Source of the DNA: Lepeophtheirus salmonis
Taxonomy: Eukaryota > Arthropoda > Copepoda > Siphonostomatoida > Caligidae
NCBI RefSeq assembly: GCF_016086655.4
Contig: NC_092584.1
Location: forward strand, 7,553,907-7,617,906
Direction: 5' to 3'
Length of the DNA: 64,000 nucleotides
In this document: in pieces, positions 34,446 to 44,110 of the stretch
Layout: each line of letters starts with the position of its first letter
How positions within the stretch are numbered: position 1 is the first letter of the stretch
Position numbers and translations under genes: made by a program
The notes under the pieces: model-generated
Database searches by the model: none
Seen by the model: only the letters and a program-made list of their open reading frames with translations
What the model was told of the DNA's origin: nothing

Positions 34446-34939
34446 GTTTCCTAATGTCATGGGAAATTATAAAATACTAAGTGAATGATACAATCTTATT
34501 TTAAAGCATTTCTCTCTCTCTCCCCCCCCCTCCCCCAAATGTACCGAATTTGTAATCAACAACTTGAAGAGTAAACGCCTCATTTCGAACAACAAGGAAT
34601 CTTGGACAAACATTTACCGAACTCTAATGATCTAGTTATGTATATAAGACTGACTTAAATAAATATATTTGAAAATGTTGTGACACGAAATAGTCAACTA
34701 CATATACTGAGTTGCTTTGCTCATTTACATTCCTTTCAATGACGTGACCTCAGCACACGTATGGGCACATATATTGTGTCTTATAGTCTGCTTATGTACT
34801 CATATATAAAGAGGAAAAAATAAATTTTAATGACTGTGAAGATGCGTTTATTTTGATATAAGCTATTGACATACAATATGCTGCCGTTTTTGAACAGCAA
34901 ACTTTGACGTAAGATGTTGTTTTGGAGGCTAACCAGAAT

Positions 34940-35170
34940 GGTGTGGCGGGAGTTTAACAAAATCAACTAAGTATTCAATCCACAATGGTGGAGTGAAAAA
35001 TGTCTTTGTTGCAATCCACGCCGTACAAGAGAATGTTGAGATTATCAACTTATTGAACATGCAGAGGTTCTTTTTCTAGAGAGTGAGAAAGGAATTCCGG
35101 GATATGGAGGATGAGGCTGTCCTCAAGACTTGCTCCGTTTCTGAAGTCTAGACAAGGGCGTTATTACGGA
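34940..35170 (+). pseudogene. mariner C-terminal fragment
   Basis: EFRDMEDEAVLKTCS at 35092-35136 matches the ExxDMDEExVxKxCxxFR tail of mariner transposases. The preceding 100 bases are degraded. Only the last about 50 residues can be suspected. Confidence 0.5.
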
Positions 35171-35385
35171 AAATATTATTTTTTTATTCTGCTTTCATGG
35201 AAATTGGTTTTTATTTAAATTGGATGATTATATTTGGATTAAAAATCTATTTAAAAAAATCGTAGTGGTTGTTAAATAGAGCCTGTACCCTGTATATGAA
35301 CGTTTACCTGGCAGTAGGTTTGTGTTTCTCCTGAAAAGAAACACTGGGTTGCACTCATCACATACAAAAATTCGGTCTAGATTAG

Positions 35386-35700
35386 TGATGGGACAATTAA
35401 TCATAATCAGAAAATAGGGTATATTTTCTGGAATCGGGATTTTCTTTAAATAATTTAGCATTTCAAAATTTAATTTAACTTTTCAATCTTTTTTGAGAGC
35501 AGGGAATTTTTGAATTTTTTTCGAAAAAATTATTTTTTTGTAAACAACTGTGGATTTTGGAATTTTTATTAAGTGTGGATTTTTAATTTACTTTTTCTAG
35601 AATAGTCAGAGTTTTTTTAAAAAAAAAAAAACTATCCAATTGGGTAAAACTAAAAAAAATTAATTTTTGGATTTTTTCTCTTCCCTCATAAATATATTTC
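35386..35700 (+). repeat. hAT-like end and AT-rich repeat (copy 4)
   Basis: TAGTGATGGGACAATTAATC (35386) is followed by GGAATCGGGATTTTC, then AT-rich units with AAACAACTGTGGATTTTGG (35542-35560). The same association of a 'GATGGGAC' start with this AT-rich repeat suggests both belong to one composite element type. Confidence 0.45.
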
Positions 35701-35800
35701 ATTGGACACCCTTGTTACCAATATCCAATTTTTTAACTTGTATTTAAAATATTAAAGGATTGCATCGGGATTTTTTTATAATAGTCCCAACACTGGTATA

Positions 35801-37077
35801 CCGTATGTGTTATAAATTCTTGTACACTTTTTATATAGATAATTACGTTTAAATTTCGCAAAAAAGTTCCTAAAAAGGTAAAAATAACACACAACCCGAT
35901 TTCCGTGCGTATGTCTTTTATGAGTTCCAAAATACACAAATGAAAAAATTTCGTCAAAAAATTGTTGCACGCATCAAAGCTGGTGACAATTCTTCTGTGA
36001 TTGCACGTAACTTCATGATAAGTAGGACCGTTGTATACAAAACCAAGAAGCTCTATAACGAAACCGAATCCTTTGTCGATCGTCACAGGTTGGGAAGACC
36101 AAAAATGGTCTGCACAGGAAGCCTCATAAGGAGTGTGAGGACAAAGATAGATGCGAACCTTTTCACAACATCTTCCAAATGACCAGGTACCTCAGGGCTC
36201 ACAAAATGGCTATGTAGTGCATTGTATAGAAGGATATGGGCCTCAAGTCTAGGTTTGTTACAAAAATTCAGTGTTTGACGGCTTTACACAGACAAAAGAG
36301 GACGGAATGATCGAAGATCCTTCTTAATATATTGAAGAAACCCAACAGGAAAGTCCTCATTTTTGGATGATAATTTTTTAACAGTCGACCCAGTCAGAAC
36401 TCCTGCAGCCTTCGATATATCCCCACGACCCCAATCACGTCTCTCCCGAGTTAAAATTCACTGGGGGTCGAAACACCCACCCAATACTATGATGCTCGGT
36501 GTCATTGGTTCGGACAGTTCGGCGTTTCCACCGGTTTTGATAAAAGATACCATTGAAGACCAATGAATATAAAATTATCATGGCCAAAAGATGGCGTTTC
36601 ACGCCCTGAACACAACTACGGCATTGGTAATTGGGTAGGAACACTCGACAGAGCACCGTGCCAGACATCCAAGGTCGTCCAAAAGTATTTGACAATAATT
36701 AGGGGCAAATGGATTTTGGTCCAAGGAGATGTGGTCGCCCAACTCCTCCAACCTGAACCTACTTGACTACTACGTGTGGTGCGCCGTAGAGAGAAAGACC
36801 AACGCTCTCTACCACAGCAGTCTGGAGGTCATGAAGGCCAAAGTGGAGGAGGAATGGGCCAACATTCTGGCAGACACCCTAAGGAAAGATGCGTATAAGT
36901 TTCTAACCCACCTGGAGCTTTGTATTGTGGTGAAGGGCTGAATTTTTGAAAAATAAGCGAAATTAAAATATCCTTCATCTCCTTTTTAATATTTTTTTTT
37001 CATTGTTAAAATTAAGCCAAGATTTTTCTTTCTTTCTAATAAAGTAAAAAATGTACAAGGACTTATGACGCATACAG
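35801..37077 (+). mobile_element. Near full-length mariner/Tc1-like element with TIRs
   Basis: Left TIR at 35801-35835 (CCGTATGTGTTATAAATTCT, CTTGTACACTTTTTA) pairs with the right TIR at 37045-37077 (inverted CTGTATGCGTCATAAGTCCT, CTTGTACATTTTTTAC). A TA precedes the left end. The 1277-bp length is normal for an autonomous mariner/Tc1 element. It carries one transposase gene in plus orientation, now frame-shifted at several points. Confidence 0.85.
35940..36950 (+). pseudogene. mariner/Tc1-like transposase, full length but frameshifted
   Basis: From ATG 35940: RQKIVARIKAGDNSSVIARN and VVYKTKKLYNETESFVDRHR form the paired-type helix-turn-helix, followed by the GRPK linker. The central part has the first aspartate region (FLTVDPVRTP, 36363 on) and then KHPPNTMMLGVIGSDSSAFP. 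The second catalytic region reads TLDRAPCQTSKVVQKYL (36640-36700), and the third NLNLLDYYVWCAVERKTNAL (36735-36810). The tail is EEWANILADTLRKDAYKF. At least three frame changes separate these blocks. All three acidic residues can be located, so decay is mostly by small indels. Confidence 0.85.
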
Positions 37078-37964
37078 AAGATTGATGCCAACGTCAAATT
37101 CAGTCTATACCAATTTTATAGATTGAACATGTAAACAATAGTAAACAATTTGATCATAAAAAGCTTAATGTGTTTCATTTGAGTTAAATTTATGTCAAAT
37201 CAGGAAGTGTATCTGGTTTTATTACATTTAGGAAAGATTTGTTCTACAATTTATATGAAAAAATTCATTTGTGAGCATAATAGCTTACGGATTTTTTAAA
37301 AACCGTCATTATGAAAAAAAACAAAAACACTTTGGCTATCAAATAATGCTAGTTAGACGCGCCTTGATGGATTATAGATGAGATTTCTTAACCTTTGACA
37401 ATATTACCTAAAACGGATTACATTTTGTTCTAGCTGCCAATGTATCAAGTCCGTATTTTCGAAAACTTGAGATTTCACTTGAGCTCAAAAATCAAGTACA
37501 AAAAGATTTGAATGGTAGGAGCGGGGTAAATTTAATATTATTATGTCAAGTTATTTCTGCTTCCGACAATTGGTGAACTCCAAGCTTCAAGGGCGGATCA
37601 ACAGCGTGTGGGGTTCCAATCGTCTAAGGAAAGAAGGATATTGGATGTTTTGAGCAATTCGTCTGTGGAGGTTGGGGAGACGTTGGACCTATTAGGCACT
37701 TTTTGTAGTAAGTGCAGTGAGGGGCTCTAAGGTTTTAGCCCCTTCAGTTATTATGATAAATCCGGCCCTGTCATGGTGCCGCCCTAATACTACACTTACA
37801 AAGTATCATCGAATCTTTGAAATGATAACTATTTTTGATGATTGAGTCAAACTTCCCTAGTTATTAGATGGTTGTGAAATGAGGGGTTTATAACATCTAC
37901 AACCCTGAATGTATTATTCATGATATATAAGAGTATCCATTTTTACTGTTTATATCTTGCAAAA
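37078..37964. other. Intergenic, repeat-like GC patch
   Basis: A GC-richer patch at 37600-37790 (GAGGGGCTCTAAGG, TTTTAGCCCCTTC, AATCCGGCCCTGTCATGGTG) resembles the ends of non-autonomous repeats. No gene. Confidence 0.4.
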
Positions 37965-39010
37965 TGAATTGCTACTGTACTGGGTTGTAATTCAAGCACC
38001 AAAGTCAAGCAAGGATCTCTTGCTCATGAACTTGAACCTGGGGATCAAAATATGAACCATATTTTATCTTATTTGAATAGTTATAAAAAAGAAACGGAGA
38101 CATCCTATATTTTAAGGGATATCATAGATACCCTCAATAATTTCAAGGAAAAACGTAATCATCTTGAATTTATAATTCAAAAACTTCATATGGAACGAGA
38201 TGTTCTCCACTAATTCTAGGAATGTCCGTGCTATTGAAAACAACACGCCCGACTTTATATCAAAACATAATTTCGCCTGGCTTAATTGTTTTGCCTTCAG
38301 AACTACCCATCAAAAGACCCACTAGCCATTTTATCAGGGGGAGTAGATATGCTTAGGACTGAAATGTCTCTCATTCCTCATAGACGAAGTGTATTCTGCT
38401 CAAATAGTCCAATTCTCTTGCAGAATGCTCTTCGGATATGAAGATAATGTATCGACAACAATTATCTTGTATTTTATGTTGAAAAGTGTCCTCGGCAGAT
38501 GTAACAACGTATTTTCAATGTTTCCTCTATCGAAAATTGATTCAAAAATCTGTAAAAAATTGTTCTTCATAGTTCATAAACTTGTTACTGACGTCGGATC
38601 TATACCAGTTGGCATCCTGACGGATGGACATTCGATCAATCTTGAATTTTGTAAAGAACTAATTAGGAAATGTTTCTACACCCCTGCATATTGAAAATCA
38701 GTCCTCCATCTCAAGAGAAAATATATTTTTATTATTTGATTCAACCCATTTTTTCAAAAATTTCTACAATAACCTTATAAATAGGACACCTTAAGTGTTC
38801 CATCTTTTGAAAAACAGGATGACCACTTGGAAGCTCTTCTCACCATGTTTTCAAAATTTATAAAAAAAAAAAAAAATAATGGGCAAAGGAATCAAATATT
38901 ATTTCCTCAACATCTTGAAAAAACCAAAGTCAGTTATTTCACGATTCCAGTATAGAAGCTTTGAAACATTATAGAAACTACTACCCTCCTGCAAAAACCT
39001 ATTTAGGAGT
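37965..39010 (+). pseudogene. P-element/THAP9-like transposase, degraded
   Basis: The frame at 38389-38694 contains FSCRMLFGYEDNVSTTIILY, MLKSVLGRCNNVFSMFPLSK and VGSIPVGILTDGHSINLEFC. This order corresponds to the RNase H-like core of P-element/THAP9 transposases, where a D-N-x-x-N motif follows a hydrophobic strand (family knowledge). After a one-base frame change, 38700-38800 reads IFLLFDSTHFFKNFYNNLIN, matching the conserved FxxFDxxHxxKNxxNN block. Upstream (37977-38210) a Cys-containing start, VLGCNSSTKVKQG, might be the remains of a THAP finger, followed by a helical segment. Frameshifts and stops make it non-functional. P-like elements are far less common here than mariners. Confidence 0.65.
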
Positions 39011-39839
39011 AAATGAACGTTGTAGGGATATGCTAAGCTCATCTAATCATCTTACGATTTCAAATCTATGAAAATGGTGGCCATTAAATTATTGATTCGT
39101 TTTTTAATGAACTTAATAAGGTCTACATGTGAGACCGAGTGATTTAATTTTTCTGACTGTATTTGATATTTACAATTTACTAAAGTTTATATTTGTTTGT
39201 AACATAATAAAAAAATGTCTTTTTTATTATAAAGATCCTAGAAATGTATTTATATATCGTCTAAAAGAAGTGATGATTAAAAAAGTCAGTTCATTGTTGT
39301 AATTTTTGTATGAGTTTCTATGCAAAATATATATAAAGTTATAATTAAAATGATGTGTTGTGTTTTTATTTATTTTGATTCAGGTGTTGGGGTATCAGAA
39401 CAATTTGAATCATTCTTAGAATCTGAAAACTATTTATATTGTAAATCTGAACTATTATTCAAGTTATTCAAATGGGAATACGATTTGAAAATGATTTTAT
39501 TGAGGGACATTGTGAAACTTTAAACAACGCAAAGACATCTTTTGCTTTTACTTTTAAATAAAAAATGTATTTTTTAAACGATATATATATATTAAGTGAA
39601 TATCTACTAGTGCTTAAAAAAAACATGAAGAAAAGAGTGAGCGCTCTCCATCTCCCGAGTACTCCCTGCCTAGACAAAGCTTATTCTTATTGACGAAAGG
39701 AAAATACATTGGTATAAATATTTCTATGTACTACAAGAAAAAAATCAACAAGCTGTAATCATATAATAAACGGAATAAAATATGTGAGGTTGCATTATTT
39801 TAATACTAATAGCTCAAATTTTATTGTCTACTGTAGGAT
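39011..39839. other. AT-rich intergenic, no gene recognised
   Basis: The 67-codon frame at 39320-39523 shows no domain. It could be decayed 3' sequence of the P-like element. Confidence 0.35.
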
Positions 39840-40035
39840 ATGCAACAGTTTCCAAAAATAAATAGAGAAAAACGGGCACCCGCCTCAAAAAAGTAATATC
39901 CGGAATATTTTGATCAGATATTACCCGTGAAGAATTTTTACCCTTTTTTACGGGCAAAATGTGGGTACATTTTTCATTGATGGTCCGTGTACGAGTCCAC
40001 GGGTAAGAGTATTTACTTGTACCCATCCCTAATAT
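39840..40035 (-). repeat. hAT-like terminal sequence (TAGGGATGGGTACAAGTA)
   Basis: Read from 40033 on the minus strand it starts TTAGGGATGGGTACAAGTAA and contains ACCCGTGGACTCGTACACGG and several ACCCGT/ACGGGT repeats, a subterminal pattern typical of hAT-like elements. The opposite end was not found. Confidence 0.4.
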
Positions 40036-40069
40036 ATAGTGTGGGAAAGCATTCTATGGTGCCAATTTG

Positions 40070-40600
40070 GTACGCTCTCTTAGGCAAACATGGCATTTAG
40101 GTCCTTGATTTTTTTTTTTTTTTCAGATAGGTTGTTCAAACTTGAACCAGTTGTAAAGAAACTGAATCAATTGACGAACTTATTCTTCCCAATATTTGAA
40201 AAAGGCACGGAGCCCTCCTTGGAATACGTTCCAAGAACGACAACATAACGTTTCTATAATGTTTGTTTGCAAGCCTAGGATAGATAGAGGACCACCAATA
40301 GAGGGTTTTACATTCGACAAAAGGACTCGGCTTCTCCCAAACTTACACAAAACGTCTCAAATACTTAATAAAGAGAATTTTAACGACTTCATCTAGCCGG
40401 ACTTTTGTCCTCCAAACTTGCAGGATCTGAATTTGATGAATATATATATTTTTTTTGGCCGCGATGGATGAAACATTCAACCAAACCTATCTGTCGAAAT
40501 TCCTGGATTTAGCAAGAGATCAAGTGGTGAAGGCCTACTCGTGATTTCAGTCTATTATATACACTGTAATTCAGGCTGGAGGTAAATTATAACTTATAAG
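40070..40600 (+). pseudogene. mariner transposase core/C-terminal fragment
   Basis: The frame at 40196-40396 ends HKTSQILNKENFNDFI, the stretch after the second catalytic motif. The next blocks are PDFCPPNLQDLNLMNIYIFF (third catalytic region, aspartate replaced by Asn in this reading) and, frame-shifted, ETFNQTYLSKFLDLARDQVV to 40540. Preceded by a 15-base T tract at 40110. Confidence 0.65.
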
Positions 40601-40764
40601 TTATGAACTATATTAGAATTCATCAAGTTTTTAGTATCTGGTAAGTGGTTGGAGAGAAAATTGCGTTTCAAAAAAATCTTTGCTGGGGGATAGATAGCTT
40701 AAGCACCCTGTATTTACAACAAGGATCTTCAAGAAATTGTATTCCTGTCTTTTGATAAATGGAG

Positions 40765-41190
40765 CACATGAATAGTGATGCACATATTATGTAAAAAAGA
40801 AACCCAAAAATCAATCTAGATACCCTGACAATTTGAAGAATGTTTTGCAAGAGAAATAGAATAGTGCTCATGACGTTTCATTTGATCAGCTACAATTAGC
40901 TATAACAAGGAGGAAGGAGAAAAGGAGAGAAAAAAAAGACTAAAGTTACTCCTAGGTCGATGTCCAATTCTACTTTGAGTCCAAAGAGGACTTACAATTA
41001 TAATTCTGCAACAAATCCTCAGGAGGCTCCGACGAGTGTGAGTATACACGAATGTTCAATTAGGTTTTGAATATAATTAAATTTATTTAGGCAAGGATGT
41101 TCACTACTCCGGAATAAAATAAAGAATCCTTACTCTTCAGGAAAGGAAAATTCATTCTTCAAATTAACAATTCCAAAAAACCCCGGATTG
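40765..41190 (+). repeat. Dispersed repeat R1, copy 3
   Basis: AAAAATCAATCTAGATACCC, AATTTGAAGAATGTTTTGCA, GTGCTCATGACGTTTCATTT, CAGCTACAATTAGCTATAAC, TTCTACTTTGAGTCCAAAGA, GGACTTACAATTATAATTCT, AATTAGGTTTTGAATATAAT. All blocks are collinear with copies 1, 2 and 4. Ends near CCCCGGATTG. Confidence 0.7.
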
Positions 41191-42556
41191 ATTAGTTTAA
41201 CTTTTAGTTTCCTAGATTATATAATAGCAATGAGGTATCAAGTGAGATTAAGGAATCGATAACTAGGGTACTTTTGGGTACGAGAAGTAACAGTTTAACT
41301 CCCTTCCTATCACTTATTCTTAAAAAATAAACGTTCCAGATCCCTTAGAAAAACCCCAAAGCAAAACAGGCTCCCAACACTAATATAGTCAATCTTTCTT
41401 ATCACCTATACTCTCTACTGTACATAGACACTGATAAGCAAAAGGCTGTTTGAATAAAAATAGAATTTTTGAATGTATTTGAAGGCCTGATATTTGTTAC
41501 TATATAATCAGTGTACTTAATCATATATAGAGCTATTTAATTAAACATTTATATGTATGTTAGTATGTAGGTCTATGGACAAGAAAATAAATAAGAGAAA
41601 AACGTAAAGAAGGGGAAAAAATAATGTCTCGTCTGTCTTTGATTTTTTTATGTCTCATGTCTTAGTCAACATATTTCTTTTTTTTTTTTTGTATTTTTCC
41701 CTCTTCTTATTATGAATAAGTAATTTTTATATGTTCAGGTCAATGAAATAGTATGCACGTAGGCCTATTTATGACATTTGACGTCAAATTAATTAATATT
41801 CAATATGCTACAATATTCCAAAAGTGCTTTTATTTTTTTGTTAAAAAATGAAGTTGTATTTCAATATAATAGTATTTTATATGTAGTATATTTGGTACAT
41901 TTTATGTGATATACACGTTCATATTACAGGCATGTATAAGTTCTATGGGGGTGTCTAATTATATATATATGTATATATATATATGCAGATGGGTGTTTAT
42001 CAAAAATTAAAGTATTATTATTATGAAAAAGTGTCGTATATAAGATATATATAATATTTGCATTTTTTTAATAAGTATCAGAAAATAATTTATTGTATTC
42101 ATTTATAAAGTTTGTTTCTTTAATTACAGTAATATATTTAAAAAATAAAAACTAGCTATAAAGTGAAAAAATACATGGGTTTAACAAGAGATAATAATAA
42201 TAATAATATTTTCCTTTAGAAGAAGTATAGAATAGTTTTTTTCAAAAATATATAATATATATTGTTTATTATAAAAAGATTAAAAAACCGTACTAAAAGT
42301 GAGAAATAAAATCATTGCAAATAATGATGTACTAAGAAAATATGCAAAAAATATATTTTTTTCATTAGGTTTAAGTCTGTTGCGTGGTATTTCTTTGAAA
42401 GAATCAGCTGTGGTTCACACAACAAAACAAAAATCTTGTCATCGTCAAGAAATGACAAAAAGGAAATGGTTCTACAATTTTTTTTGAGACTCTTGGGAGA
42501 AAATTGATGATGAGGAGGAGAGTGAAAAAGAAAGGGAACTGTAGTGGAAATTTGGA
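41191..42556. other. 3' flank of SoxC, AT-rich, microsatellites
   Basis: Probably holds the SoxC 3' UTR. Candidate polyadenylation signals on the minus strand (AATAAA, seen as TTTATT) include 42265-42270. AT microsatellites at 41962-41983 and AAT repeats at 42192-42208. No other gene was recognised. Confidence 0.4.
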
Positions 42557-43796
42557 CTAAAAATTAGCTATGAACCCAATATAAGAAATATCCTCGACCG
42601 GATTCCCTCCACCGTCAGCCCCTCCACCTGCTCTATATGATGCATGTGCTGGAGGTTGCTCCATGAAATGAGGTGAAGGGGTTATGGCTGGGTGCGGACC
42701 AGGATACCCAACATAGTTTTCTTCATTCCCAGGAGTATGAGCGTGTGTGCTACCCCAAGGAGCATGACTCCCTGGGATTGAGACGCTGCTGTTGTTCACG
42801 AGTGGGTTATTCATCTCCAATAAGTCGGTCAAATTGTCTAAGTCAGTCCAGTGAGGAGGAACGTCTTCGAATGAAGAGATTTTAGGCGCTTGTTGTGGGG
42901 CAGCAGAGGGATGGTGCGAAATGGGGCTTTCATATTCCTGAGAGTAACGGATTCGTTCATAGTCATAGAATGAAGGAGACTCTGGGGAACTAGGGACATC
43001 AGATGAGGCTGCAGGACTAGACGGAACGTGTAAGCTCGGTAGAATGTAGTTTTGACCATGGTGTTGCTGAGAAGCAGCAGCTCCGGGATGGTTATGATGC
43101 GAGGGGTGTCTTGAGCTATTGTTATTATTGTGATAGGGATTATAGTCGAGGCTCTCGGAGTTGAGTCGACTTTTGAGTTGCTGTGAAGATTCGTTAAAAA
43201 CAGATGGAACCTCATTTTGACTCTCATCCTTCTTTTTCCCAAAGAATAATTCCTCCTTTTTAGCCTCATCCAAGGGACGGGTAATATTTTTCTTTTTACG
43301 AGGTCGGTATTTATAGTCTGGATACTCTTGCATATGATAGCGTTTGAGCTTTTCTGCATGTCGAATAAAGGGCTCTCTCTCCTGCAATGAAAGAGACTTC
43401 CACTTTTTCCCAAGATTCTTAGAGATCTCTGCATTGTGAATATCTGGCTGAATCTCTATAATTTTTCTTCTTTCTATTTGTGACCAGACCATAAAGGCGT
43501 TCATGGGTCGTTTGATACGATTAGCCGTATGTTTCTTAGCCTTTAAAAATTAAAATGTAAAATTAAGAACATATATTTAGATATCTACATCATACATCCC
43601 CGAAATACAGAATAAAATAACTTACCCTCACTTTTGTAGCATCCGTATACGGTGTACTGGAGTTCGTATCCACATACAGACTTCCAAATACAATGCTTTC
43701 ATCCTCAGTCTCATGCTCTCTGAGCAAACGTTGCTCGCTGTTGATATTGTTACTGATTCGAAACTTATTACTACTTGGAGTACCGATTCCGTTCAT
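42557..43796 (-). CDS. SoxC: SoxC-group HMG-box transcription factor, two coding exons
   Basis: Exon 1 is 43796-43626 and exon 2 is 43540-42557, joined in phase 0 to give 384 residues. The start is the first ATG after an in-frame stop; no upstream acceptor is needed. Residues about 66-140 form one HMG box: IKRPMNAFMVWSQIERRKI, HNAEISKNLGKKWKSLS, and the C-terminal EYPDYKYRPRKKK. The WSQxERRKI and DYKYRPRKK signatures place it in group C, not B or E. The stretch before the box (VFGSLYVD, STPYTDAT, KKHTANRIKRP) is typical of arthropod SoxC, which supports the splice. The rest is low-complexity: a His/Asn-rich linker, Ser/Pro-rich repeats, and an acidic WTDLDNLTDLLEM segment that may activate transcription. 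The protein should be nuclear, bind and bend DNA, and act in neural or developmental programmes as SoxC/Sox14 does. The only intact host gene I see. Confidence 0.92.
43541..43625 (-). other. SoxC intron, 85 bp, GT-AG
   Basis: Donor GG|GTAAGT (43625-43620) and acceptor TTTTTAAAG|GCTAAG (ends 43541). Without splicing, exon 1 would read into VSYFILYFGDV and stop. With it, the conserved pre-HMG-box sequence KKHTANRIKRP is restored in frame. The phase-0 junction falls just upstream of the HMG box. Confidence 0.85.
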
Positions 43797-44110
43797 AGTA
43801 GTTTGCAATAAATCTTATTATTTAGTTAACTAAGAGTATTATTAATATTCTTTTGAGGAGGCCAAAATACACCTGCGTCTGGGCTCACACCCCAATGGAA
43901 ACTAAAACACTTGAAGCCGATCTTTTGAAGAATTTTTCCCTCACTCTTGTAACGGGCAAGCGACGGGGGAAAAAAATTCTTTGCGTCTTTTTGTTTTCTG
44001 CGCTCATTCCGCGTCAGTATATATATTTTTTTTTCCTGTTCTTTTTTCCCTGCGTTTTTTATATTTATTTAAAAAACATTTGCAGTATAGTACGCGTATA
44101 GTAATATACA
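43797..44110 (-). promoter_or_regulatory. Putative SoxC 5' UTR/promoter region
   Basis: Immediately upstream of the SoxC start codon. A TATATATA stretch at about 44017-44025, read on the minus strand, is followed by GC-richer sequence (GACGCGGAATGAGCGCAGAA). This would fit a transcription start near 43985-43995 and a leader of about 190 bases. The assignment is by position and sequence only. A 5' non-coding exon farther upstream cannot be excluded. Confidence 0.2.

Noticed and set aside
35733..36086. 117-codon minus-strand frame
   Set aside because: Runs antisense across the left TIR and helix-turn-helix region of the mariner at 35801-37077.
42673..42885. 70-codon plus-strand frame opposite SoxC
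   Set aside because: Antisense shadow of the SoxC coding sequence.
42838..43434. 198-codon minus-strand frame overlapping the SoxC second exon
   Set aside because: It is the +1 shadow of the HMG-box exon. The HMG box in the other frame is unmistakable, and this one has no domain.
43590..43625. Extension of SoxC exon 1 past 43626 to a stop near 43590
   Set aside because: Reads through the intron donor GTAAGT. Splicing restores the conserved KKH...IKRP sequence in frame.
43797..43808. Start of SoxC at TTG 43808
   Set aside because: Not an ATG. The first in-frame ATG is at 43796, downstream of a stop.
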